A DNA stretch of 5,313 nucleotides from Bacteroidales bacterium UBA1458 (lineage in GTDB: Bacteria > Bacteroidota > Bacteroidia > Bacteroidales > VadinHA17): positions 40,444-45,756 of the forward strand of contig DCSU01000090.1 of assembly GCA_002325785.1 (NCBI GenBank), in the 5' to 3' direction. A model generated the notes under the pieces. The model saw nothing but the letters and a program-made list of their open reading frames with translations. It had not been told where the DNA came from and did no database searches. The position numbers and the translations under genes were made by a program. Positions 1 to 5,313 of this stretch are shown piece after piece (the stretch's first letter is position 1; each line of letters opens with the position of its first letter).

Positions 1-781
1 GTATCACGGTTGCGGCATCGAAGTCGTACTGGTGCTTTGTGGGCTCCATCGGTTTGGGTTCGATATAAAAGGCACCCTTGAATCCTTTCTTGCGGCCATA
101 GTCGCGTGCCAGCGTAAGCATCATAGCCAGGTGATCCAGTTCACGCTTCATATTTGTGTTATGAAGTGAGAGATATCCTTCGCGGCCTCCCCAGAAGACG
201 TATCCCTGTCCGCCAAGTGCTATGGTTGCGTCAATAGCATTCTTCAATTGCACGGCGGCATTGGTCACCACATTGAAATCGGGGTTGGTGGCAGCACCGT
301 TCATATAGCGGGCATGGCTGAAGACGTTGGCGGTGCCCCACAGCAGTTTCATGCCACTCTCCTTCTGCCTTGCCTTTATCACCGGCACCCATTTTTCAAG
401 GCGTTTTTCTATCTCAAAGACCGGGCCTGAGCCAACAAGGTCAGTGTCATGGAAACAATAGTATGGTGCCCCGATCTTCTCAAAAAACTCAAATGCCATG
501 TCGAGCTTGACCCTGATGCGGTCATCGCCCTCCAGCCCGTCATATGGAAAAGCCCGTGTCTTGTCGCCAAAAGTATCCATGCCGTCACCGCAGAATGAAT
601 GCCAGTATGCAATCGCAAAGCGAAGGAGATCCTTCATCTTCTTACCTTCCACCTTTGCCTCAGGGTCATACCATTTGAATGCAAGCGGGTTCTTTGAATC
701 CCGGCCCTCATACATTATCTTCCCAATGCCCGGGAAGATCTCACCGTTACTCTTTTTTACCATAGTATTTTGTTTATTCAT
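1..781 (-). CDS. xylA: Xylose isomerase, N-terminal 260 residues (3' end cut by the window edge)
   Basis: This enzyme interconverts D-xylose and D-xylulose in the cytoplasm, the first step of the isomerase pathway. I translated the minus strand by hand: the frame is open from the ATG at 781-779 to the edge, giving 260 residues of a family usually about 440 long. The N-terminal extension and the sequence WHSFCGDGMDTFG (residues 60-72) fit the longer, class II type found in Bacteroidota. The catalytic His/Asp pair is in CFHDTDL (H111, D114; E. coli H101, D104). YVFWGGREGY lies at 194-203, and the first metal-ligand Glu and substrate Lys are in IEPKP (E241, K243). The remaining metal ligands would lie beyond the window. 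The ATG sits inside the last codons of xylB (8-nt overlap), so the two are probably translationally coupled; there is no room for a separate promoter. No frameshift was seen in the visible part. Confidence 0.97.
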   Translation of the reverse strand, partial: MNKQNTMVKKSNGEIFPGIGKIMYEGRDSKNPLAFKWYDPEAKVEGKKMKDLLRFAIAYWHSFCGDGMDTFGDKTRAFPYDGLEGDDRIRVKLDMAFEFFEKIGAPYYCFHDTDLVGSGPVFEIEKRLEKWVPVIKARQKESGMKLLWGTANVFSHARYMNGAATNPDFNVVTNAAVQLKNAIDATIALGGQGYVFWGGREGYLSLHNTNMKRELDHLAMMLTLARDYGRKKGFKGAFYIEPKPMEPTKHQYDFDAATVI

Positions 782-2261
782 ATAACTGATTCTCAAGCAT
801 ATCAAGCCACTCCATATACCTGGAGTCATAAACCATTGAGAGCTTGCTATCCGGTTCGCTGGTTCCGGTAATCTCGAGGCCGTTGAAGGCCTCCTCCTCA
901 GAACTGTAGTACCCGCAACCTATGCCGGCACCCCTGGCAGCTCCTGTAGCCCCGTCGGTATTATAGAGGGTGATGACCGTGGAGGTGAGACTTGACAGAA
1001 TCTCCCTGAATACCCTGCTAAGGAACATGTTTGATTCACCAGCCCTGATTACCGATGGGTTGATCCCTGTTTCCTTCATGATCTCCAGTCCGAAGCGGAA
1101 CGAGAAGGCGATAGACTCCTGGGCAGCGCGGTAAATATGACCCTGCTGATGGATGTTGAAGTTCAACCCGTGCAGTGAGGCTCCGAGATCTTTATTCTGG
1201 AACATCCTCTCCGCGCCGTTGCCAAAGGGAAGGAAAGTGAGTCCGTCACTGCCGGGTTCAACCTCTGCAGCAAGGTCATTCATCTGGTCATAGGAAAGTC
1301 CGGCTCCCGTAATCTTTTTAAGCCATGAGTTCAGTATGCCTGTACCGTTAATACACAGGAGCACACCCAGGCGTGGAATCCGTTCTGTGTGGTTGACGTG
1401 CAGGAAGGTGTTTATGCGCGACTGCGGGTCAAACTGGGTGATGTCAGTGACACCATATATCACTCCTGAGGTTCCGGCGGTGGTTGCCACCTCACCAGGG
1501 TGCAGTACATTGAGTGACAGCGCATTGTTTGGCTGGTCTCCTGCCCTGTATGAGACAGGGATACCGGCAGGCAGGCCAAGCTCCTCCGACATGGACGGTG
1601 TCAGATGACCCTGTATACTGAATGAATTCACAGGATCTGCCAGCAGCCCGGCTGGAATACCATAATAATCGAGTATCTCCTCCGAGATCTCGCCTCTCAT
1701 GAAATCCCAGAAGATGCCTTCTGAGAGACCTGAGAAGGAGGTTTTTATCTCATCAGTGAGCCTCATGGCAAGATAATCTCCCGGAAGCATGATCTTGTAT
1801 ATGCGTTTGAATAGGCCCGGTTCATTCTCCCTGACCCATGCCAGTTTGGAGGCTGTGAAGTTGCCCGGGGAGTTGAGAAGGTGATGCAGGCAGAAGTCCC
1901 TGCCCATTTTCTCGAAGGCCCTCTCGCCTATCTCCACCGCCCTGCTGTCACACCAGATGATTGACGGTCTGAGTACTTTCCTGTTTATGTCAACAGCGAC
2001 CAGTCCGTGCATCTGGTAAGCTATGCCAATGGCTCCGATGTCTTTGCTTCTTGGTCCAAGTGGTTTAAGGCAGGCACCCAGGGCCAGGGTAAAGTTCCTC
2101 CACCATACTTCCGGATCCTGCTCGGCCCACCCTGGACGGGGTGCCGTGATCTCCATCTCGGAGGATGGATAGGAAGCTGATGATAACGCTCTGCCGGACT
2201 CCCCGTCAACGACGGAAACCTTTACCGACGAGCTGCCGAGGTCAATACCCAGTAATAGCAT
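774..2261 (-). CDS. xylB: Xylulokinase (FGGY family carbohydrate kinase)
   Basis: It phosphorylates D-xylulose with ATP to D-xylulose 5-phosphate, which enters the pentose phosphate pathway. The 495-residue product matches the usual FGGY length (about 480-510). The N-terminal phosphate-binding strand is GIDLGSSSVKV (5-15). The xylulose-contact loop is YQMHGLV (82-88), close to the QMHG of E. coli XylB. The catalytic Asp is in AGDQPNNAL (D242), followed by the ATP-site segment TTAGTSGVIYG (260-270) and the C-terminal NTDGATGAARGAGIG (434-448), typical of the second actin-like domain. The QMHG loop and the adjacent xylA make xylulose a much likelier substrate than glycerol, gluconate or ribulose. 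The start at 2261 is chosen because GIDLG follows it directly, as in relatives. The leader is A/T-rich (a run of A just before CTTTATG) with no Shine-Dalgarno site. The stop codon overlaps the start of xylA. Confidence 0.95.
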   Translation of the reverse strand: MLLLGIDLGSSSVKVSVVDGESGRALSSASYPSSEMEITAPRPGWAEQDPEVWWRNFTLALGACLKPLGPRSKDIGAIGIAYQMHGLVAVDINRKVLRPSIIWCDSRAVEIGERAFEKMGRDFCLHHLLNSPGNFTASKLAWVRENEPGLFKRIYKIMLPGDYLAMRLTDEIKTSFSGLSEGIFWDFMRGEISEEILDYYGIPAGLLADPVNSFSIQGHLTPSMSEELGLPAGIPVSYRAGDQPNNALSLNVLHPGEVATTAGTSGVIYGVTDITQFDPQSRINTFLHVNHTERIPRLGVLLCINGTGILNSWLKKITGAGLSYDQMNDLAAEVEPGSDGLTFLPFGNGAERMFQNKDLGASLHGLNFNIHQQGHIYRAAQESIAFSFRFGLEIMKETGINPSVIRAGESNMFLSRVFREILSSLTSTVITLYNTDGATGAARGAGIGCGYYSSEEEAFNGLEITGTSEPDSKLSMVYDSRYMEWLDMLENQLYE

Positions 2262-2385
2262 AAAGTTTTTTTTCTAAGAATTTCTCACTGTCGTTATAAA
2301 GGTACGGATATTTTCAGAAGGAGCATTAGGGCCATTGCATGGTTCTACGATACTGAATGGCTGACCAAAAACCCTCGGGATAATT
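2262..2385 (-). promoter_or_regulatory. xylB upstream spacer, likely site of xylBA control
   Basis: This 124-nt gap lies between the reactivation-domain gene and xylB. It contains a small perfect inverted repeat, CCAT-GCA-ATGG, at 2332-2342, about 70 nt before the xylB start, which could be an operator half-site pair or chance. On the minus strand TACCTTTA resembles the Bacteroidota -7 box TAnnTTTG, but I found no TTG at the right distance, so no promoter is claimed. There is no clear terminator hairpin for the upstream gene, so read-through into xylB is possible. Confidence 0.25.
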
Positions 2386-3078
2386 TCAGCGCTTCGTTTT
2401 CCTGTTACGGTATAAGCAGGTTTTATTATCACATATGTGGCACTGGTAGGAGCTGTATTTGGCATCCTTGCCGATGCCAATGAGACCGCTTACAGACTTT
2501 ACGGGGTTCATCAGTGCCGCATCGGTCAGTGTGATAGCGCAGAAATTATCCTTAAAAAAACTAAAGAGTTTATGCTGTTCAGCCACATCCCAGCCGCAAT
2601 AGCCGGGGCTGAAACGGTTTGTAATATTTTTCCCCTCTTCACCGGCTGCTTTTTTAAGCTCCTCCTGCATCCTGTCGGCGGCATTCTCTACCACCTCCGA
2701 CCCGATGACGTCATAGACGTATCCCCGCAGCAGGTCCCCCTTCTTCATGTTCTGAGGGCTCATCTCCCCCACTGACGATCCCGCCGTACAGATGAAGAGA
2801 GCCACATCCTCTGCCTCTTTTATCTGCCTGTATATGATAGGCTGAACACTAAACATAACACCCTTGATCTCAACTGCTTTATTTTCAGGCCACAATCTAA
2901 CGTTGTTAAAGACCCTGTATTCACCCTTCACACCGCCCATCGGCATAAGCTCTTCCGAGACCTCCTGTATAAGGTCAGTAACAGGCTCAGGTGCAGTACC
3001 GGGAAGGTAGCCCATGGTCCGCTCCAGTGCCTCAACGCCGGGGAGCAGCTCTCTAAATGTATAGGTGAACCTGTTCAG
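2386..3078 (-). CDS. Stand-alone MetH-type reactivation domain protein (AdoMet-binding, B12 methyltransferase activation)
   Basis: The product resembles the C-terminal activation domain of cobalamin-dependent methionine synthase (Pfam Met_synt_B12). In MetH that domain uses AdoMet and reduced flavodoxin to return oxidised cob(II)alamin to methylcobalamin. Free-standing versions are known, for example in Thermotoga beside a MetH lacking the domain. Counting from the CTG at 3078, the protein has 230 residues. The AdoMet motif RxxxGY appears as RFSPGY (R155, G159, Y160), and NPVKSVSGLIGIG (191-203) precedes a tail with C213-x2-C216-x4-C221. The first ATG in frame is at 3015, but the 21 codons before it (reading LNRFTYTFRELLPGVEALERT) look like the domain's N-terminal helix. 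No ATG, GTG or TTG precedes them before an in-frame stop. I therefore extend to CTG 3078, which overlaps the upstream stop as CTGA. If ATG 3015 is used, preceded by GGAG, the protein has 209 residues. The likely partner is the corrinoid protein of this cassette. Confidence 0.85.
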   Translation of the reverse strand: MNRFTYTFRELLPGVEALERTMGYLPGTAPEPVTDLIQEVSEELMPMGGVKGEYRVFNNVRLWPENKAVEIKGVMFSVQPIIYRQIKEAEDVALFICTAGSSVGEMSPQNMKKGDLLRGYVYDVIGSEVVENAADRMQEELKKAAGEEGKNITNRFSPGYCGWDVAEQHKLFSFFKDNFCAITLTDAALMNPVKSVSGLIGIGKDAKYSSYQCHICDNKTCLYRNRKTKR

Positions 3079-3920
3079 GATGGCATTGTCATTTGATAAT
3101 GTTCTATGAAACGGATTGCATAATCATCTCGTCCGAGAACAAGATCTGCCGCGCGCACCAGCCCTGAGATCTTTTCAGGATTGGCTATGGGGCATGTGAG
3201 GCCCAGCATTATTGACATGGCCATGTAAGCATTGTTTATATTTCCCCGGTTTGGCAGTCCGAATGAAATATTGCTGGCACCCTGCGTAATGTTATGGCCC
3301 AGTCTGTCATGAACAAGTCTTATGGTTTCAAGCGTCACCCTGCAGGCATTGGGGTCTGCGCTGACGGCCATGGCCAGGGGATCGATTATTATATCTTCCT
3401 CTTTTATTCCGGCACGCACCGCGCGTTCAATGATCTTTTCCGCTATCCTCAGCCGCTTTTCAGGATCGGAAGAAATACCTTCATCATCAAGGACAAGGCC
3501 GATTATAGCAGCGCCGTATTCCTTTGCAATTGGTAACAGTCTCTGCAATGATTTTTCTTCCCCGTTCACGGAATTGATGATGCACTTGCCCCTGGCCACC
3601 TTAAGTGCTGCCTCAATTGCCACCGGGTTTGGAGAGTCCAGACAGAGGGGTATGTCAAAGTTTTCCTGAAGTGCAATTACTGCTTCGGGTAAAAGCTCTT
3701 CATCAACCGCCCCCGGAACTCCGATGTTTACATCAAGCACGTCTGCCATAGCGCTAATCTGCGATCTGGCAATAGACAGCATATACTCAAAGTCCTTCAT
3801 CAGGAGAGTGGAGACGAGCCTTTTTCGCCTGGTGGGATTGATTGATTCACCGATGATAACTACCGGCCCTTCAGTATCAATAATGACTTCATGCGCTCGA
3901 CCTGATAAGACTGTTTTCAT
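3075..3920 (-). CDS. Methyltetrahydrofolate:corrinoid methyltransferase-like protein (pterin-binding, DHPS fold)
   Basis: The 281-residue product has the pterin-binding TIM-barrel pattern shared by dihydropteroate synthase, the MetH folate domain and AcsE/MtgA-type methyltransferases. Relatives move a methyl group between methyl-tetrahydrofolate and the cobalt of a corrinoid protein. Visible motifs, in barrel order, are IGESINPT (23-30), DVNIG (63-67), CLDSPNP (93-99), NSVNGE (116-121), DPLA (180-183) and GASNISFGLPNR (214-225). N217 is the likely counterpart of the Asn that contacts N5 of the pterin in Moorella AcsE (my alignment by eye). A true DHPS for folate synthesis is less likely: the ASNISFGLPNR segment is typical of the methyltransferases, and a corrinoid gene lies next door. 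The ATG at 3920 sits just before the first strand, in an AT-rich leader. The stop overlaps the next gene by 4 nt. Direction of methyl transfer cannot be told from sequence. Confidence 0.9.
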   Translation of the reverse strand: MKTVLSGRAHEVIIDTEGPVVIIGESINPTRRKRLVSTLLMKDFEYMLSIARSQISAMADVLDVNIGVPGAVDEELLPEAVIALQENFDIPLCLDSPNPVAIEAALKVARGKCIINSVNGEEKSLQRLLPIAKEYGAAIIGLVLDDEGISSDPEKRLRIAEKIIERAVRAGIKEEDIIIDPLAMAVSADPNACRVTLETIRLVHDRLGHNITQGASNISFGLPNRGNINNAYMAMSIMLGLTCPIANPEKISGLVRAADLVLGRDDYAIRFIEHYQMTMPS

Positions 3921-3974
3921 TAATTCAATTCATTTGCCCCTTGAATATAGCAATTATTCAGTATAGTTCTTATT

Positions 3975-4016
3975 GATTTACGAATATCGATTAACGATTT
4001 AGGATTTAAGATGTTA
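3975..4016. repeat. Degenerate 7-bp tandem repeat, consensus GATTTAn (six units)
   Basis: Units start at 3975, 3982, 3989, 3996, 4003 and 4010 with exact 7-bp spacing: gatttac, gaatatc, gattaac, gatttag, gatttaa, gatgtta. It lies in the 209-nt spacer between the corrinoid-protein and methyltransferase genes. Two exact heptamers in the opposite orientation (AAATCAA at 4066-4072 and 4073-4079) lie to the right. Such AT-rich heptamers are, from memory, common in Bacteroidota intergenic DNA; no function is claimed. Confidence 0.6.
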
Positions 4017-4077
4017 GGACAATCAGTCAAAGATCTTGAACATAAATTCAAATAAACAACTTCTTAAATCAAAAATC
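3996..4077. repeat. Imperfect inverted repeat, 15-bp arms (13/15 matched), 52-nt loop
   Basis: The left arm is 3996-4010 and the right arm 4063-4077. The inner 8 bp (gatttaag at 4003-4010 against cttaaatc at 4063-4070) match perfectly. The arms are built from the oppositely oriented heptamers. The loop contains another short inverted repeat, TTGAA-cataaa-TTCAA at 4036-4051. Transcribed from the right, this would form an AU-rich stem in the leader of the methyltransferase gene; it has no GC core or U-tract typical of a terminator. Confidence 0.5.
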
Positions 4078-4079
4078 AA
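4049..4079 (-). promoter_or_regulatory. Candidate Bacteroidota-type promoter before the methyltransferase gene
   Basis: Read on the minus strand, TTG at 4079-4077 is followed after exactly 20 nt by TTTATTTG (4056-4049), a 7/8 match to the Bacteroidota -7 consensus TAnnTTTG with the expected -33 spacing. It would start transcription near 4043 and give a leader of about 120 nt before the ATG at 3920. The region is very AT-rich, so a chance match is quite possible. Confidence 0.3.
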
Positions 4080-4129
4080 CATTCCTTGTTCTTAGATCGC
4101 AGATTTGCTGAGACAAAGGATGGAATATG

Positions 4130-4798
4130 TTATTGTGCAATACTCCTGAGATATTCTACTGCTCCATGGGGATCTGGTGAATAGTGGTCAGCCCCGATCT
4201 TTTCACAGAACTCGGCAGTTACCGGTGCTCCTCCGACAAGTATTTTAATCTCAAGGTGTCTCTCCCTGAATGAGGCGACCGTTTTACGCATGTTTTCCAT
4301 GGTTGTGGTAAGTAATGCTGACAATCCTATCACTGCACCAGGGTGTTTTTCGGCAGTTTGTATGAATGTCTCTGTGCTGACATCCACGCCGAGGTCAATT
4401 ACTTCCCACCCGGCGCCCTCTATCATCATAGCGACCAGGTTCTTGCCTATATCGTGAAGGTCGCCCGTCACTGTACCTATTATAAAGGTGCCTCTCCTCT
4501 TTGCCTCGCCAGAGAGGTAGTATGGTCTGAGATGGATCATTGAATTGTTCATTGCCTTGGCGGCCATGAGCATCTGTGGAACGAAAATCTCATTCCGGTT
4601 GAATTTATCCCCCACCCTGGACATAGCAGGAATAAGGGCTTCTTCAAGTATCTCTCCCGGGCTTATGCCTGAATCGAGCGCGAGTCTGGTAAGTTCAAAA
4701 GCGCCCTGTTGGTCCTTCATGGCAGGGGGGTAGGGCGATTTTATGTCTGCCTTTCCAAACTCGACGCAGAGAGAAATTTTTTCTAGAAGCTCAGTCAT
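4130..4798 (-). CDS. Free-standing corrinoid (B12-binding) methyl-carrier protein
   Basis: The 222-residue protein carries a corrinoid cofactor whose cobalt accepts and donates a methyl group between partner methyltransferases. It has the two-domain build of MtaC/MtbC/MtgC-type proteins and of the MetH cobalamin module. An N-terminal helical cap (about 1-92) contains VGDKFNRNEIFVPQMLMAAKAM (62-83). It is followed by a Rossmann-like B12 domain with the cobalt-ligand motif DxHxxG as GDLHDIG (D113, H115, G118), then GLSALLTTT (158-166) and VGGAPVT (188-194). The frame is open 38 codons further upstream, to an ATG at 4912. I chose ATG 4798 because MTELLEKI is the family's usual beginning and the upstream residues look non-coding. 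No Shine-Dalgarno site is visible. It is first in the cassette, after the rRNA terminator, and probably serves the folate methyltransferase and the reactivation protein downstream. Confidence 0.93.
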   Translation of the reverse strand: MTELLEKISLCVEFGKADIKSPYPPAMKDQQGAFELTRLALDSGISPGEILEEALIPAMSRVGDKFNRNEIFVPQMLMAAKAMNNSMIHLRPYYLSGEAKRRGTFIIGTVTGDLHDIGKNLVAMMIEGAGWEVIDLGVDVSTETFIQTAEKHPGAVIGLSALLTTTMENMRKTVASFRERHLEIKILVGGAPVTAEFCEKIGADHYSPDPHGAVEYLRSIAQ

Positions 4799-4814
4799 TG
4801 TAATCTGGTGTTTG

Positions 4815-4864
4815 TTATCATTTGGGCACAAGCTCCGCCTCGCCGGATGAGCCAGGCATGATAA
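4815..4864 (-). promoter_or_regulatory. Structured leader (hairpin) before the corrinoid-protein gene
   Basis: On the minus strand TTATCAT (4864-4858) can pair with ATGATAA (4821-4815), enclosing a GC-rich inner stem made of GCT and CCG pairing with CGG and AGC. It ends 16 nt before the ATG at 4798. Further upstream, ATGCCGT occurs twice as a direct repeat (4903-4909 and 4873-4879), flanking a small AAATAA-TGC-TTATTT hairpin (4882-4896). I do not recognise a cobalamin, SAM or other known riboswitch core here. It may be an unclassified regulatory leader or chance pairing. Confidence 0.35.
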
Positions 4865-4983
4865 ACTATGAAACGGCATGTAAATAAGCATTATTTTTTT
4901 ATACGGCATCATTACTGTCCAAAAAAAATCAAAGGGCAGTAGAATAGTGGGTATGGAGCAGCCGGTTAAGAGTGAGGCTTAGT

Positions 4984-5021
4984 GTAAACAAGAAAGCCCC
5001 GACTGTTTCCAATCGGGGCTT
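4984..5021 (-). terminator. Intrinsic terminator of the rRNA operon
   Basis: On the minus strand, just after the 5S gene, there is a 12-bp stem (one G-U pair) with four consecutive C-G pairs, capped by a GAAA tetraloop (stem 4994-5021). It is followed by the U-rich tract TCTTGTTT. This is a strong factor-independent terminator and should separate rRNA transcription from the corrinoid cassette. Confidence 0.9.
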
Positions 5022-5033
5022 CGTTTGTAAAGT

Positions 5034-5144
<111 letters not shown>

Positions 5145-5196
5145 ATGACCTTAAATATCGTGACATATTGGTTTTATTGTAAATTAATAAGATATC

Positions 5197-5313
5197 ACCC
5201 CGAAAGCTCACGGGTAATTAGTACTGCTCAGCTTTGATGTTGCCACCTTTACACCTGCAGCCTATCAACGTCGTAGTCTACAACGACCCTTAAGGGAGAT
5301 CTCATCTTGAGAC
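5197..5313 (-). rRNA. rrl: 23S ribosomal RNA, 3' end (rest beyond the right edge)
   Basis: The minus strand reads through universally conserved 23S 3'-terminal segments: CTCCCTTAAGG, then GACTACGACGTTGATAGGC, then GGTGTAAAGGTGGCAACA and GCAGTACTAATTACCCGTGAG. The 3' end is placed near 5197-5203 by comparison with the E. coli end (GGTACTAATGAACCGTGAGG); the exact base is not determinable here. The spacer to 5S is AT-rich, about 50 nt, and holds no tRNA. Confidence 0.95.

Noticed and set aside
248..785. Open frames on both strands over the xylA region (248-430 and 498-785 plus, 409-618 minus)
   Set aside because: Hand translation gives an uninterrupted xylose isomerase frame with its active-site motifs across this region; the others are shadows.
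2274..2480. 68-codon minus-strand frame overlapping the 3' end of the reactivation-domain gene and the spacer before xylB
   Set aside because: It overlaps about 95 nt of a well-supported gene in another frame, I recognise no family, and it has no credible start context. It most likely is a shadow frame.
2437..2775. 112-codon plus-strand frame with hydrophobic stretches
   Set aside because: It lies entirely antisense to the reactivation-domain gene, whose motifs are clear, so it is a shadow.
3921..4129. CRISPR array or att site suggested by the short repeats
   Set aside because: The units are 7 bp with no spacers of constant length, and no cas, integrase or tRNA gene is present.
4799..4912. 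38-codon N-terminal extension of the corrinoid protein from ATG 4912
   Set aside because: Its residues do not resemble the family, while MTELLEKI at 4798 is a typical start. The segment also contains hairpins that suggest a leader RNA.
4799..4983. Cobalamin or SAM riboswitch upstream of the corrinoid gene
   Set aside because: I looked for the B12-box-like GCCACTG core and for the SAM-I start pattern and found neither, so no known riboswitch class is called.

Overview
This window looks like part of a Bacteroidota (Bacteroidales-like) genome. The evidence is the 5S/23S sequence style, A/T-rich gene leaders without clear Shine-Dalgarno sites, AT-rich intergenic DNA with degenerate GATTTA heptamers, one candidate promoter of the TTG-N20-TAnnTTTG type, and a xylB-xylA gene order that I recall from Bacteroides. 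The assignment is inference; no database was searched. Everything I can support is on the minus strand, so transcription runs from the right edge to the left.

Right end (about 4984-5313): the 3' end of a 23S rRNA gene, a spacer of about 50 nt, a 5S rRNA gene, and a strong hairpin terminator that closes the rRNA operon.

Middle (2386-4798): a three-gene corrinoid (vitamin B12) methyl-transfer cassette. In transcription order it encodes a free-standing corrinoid protein, a dihydropteroate-synthase-fold methyltransferase of the methyltetrahydrofolate:corrinoid type, and a stand-alone protein resembling the AdoMet-dependent reactivation domain of methionine synthase MetH. These correspond to three of the four MetH modules as separate polypeptides. 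The homocysteine (substrate) module is not in the window. A 209-nt AT-rich spacer with heptamer repeats, a large imperfect inverted repeat and a possible promoter separates the first two genes. The second and third overlap by 4 nt, and the third has no ATG/GTG/TTG at the position where its homology begins.

Left end (1-2261): xylB (xylulokinase) followed by xylA (xylose isomerase), which overlap by 8 nt; xylA runs off the left edge. Together they convert D-xylose to D-xylulose 5-phosphate. The xylose genes and the corrinoid cassette have no obvious metabolic link and are separated by 124 nt, so they are probably separate transcription units or joined only by read-through.
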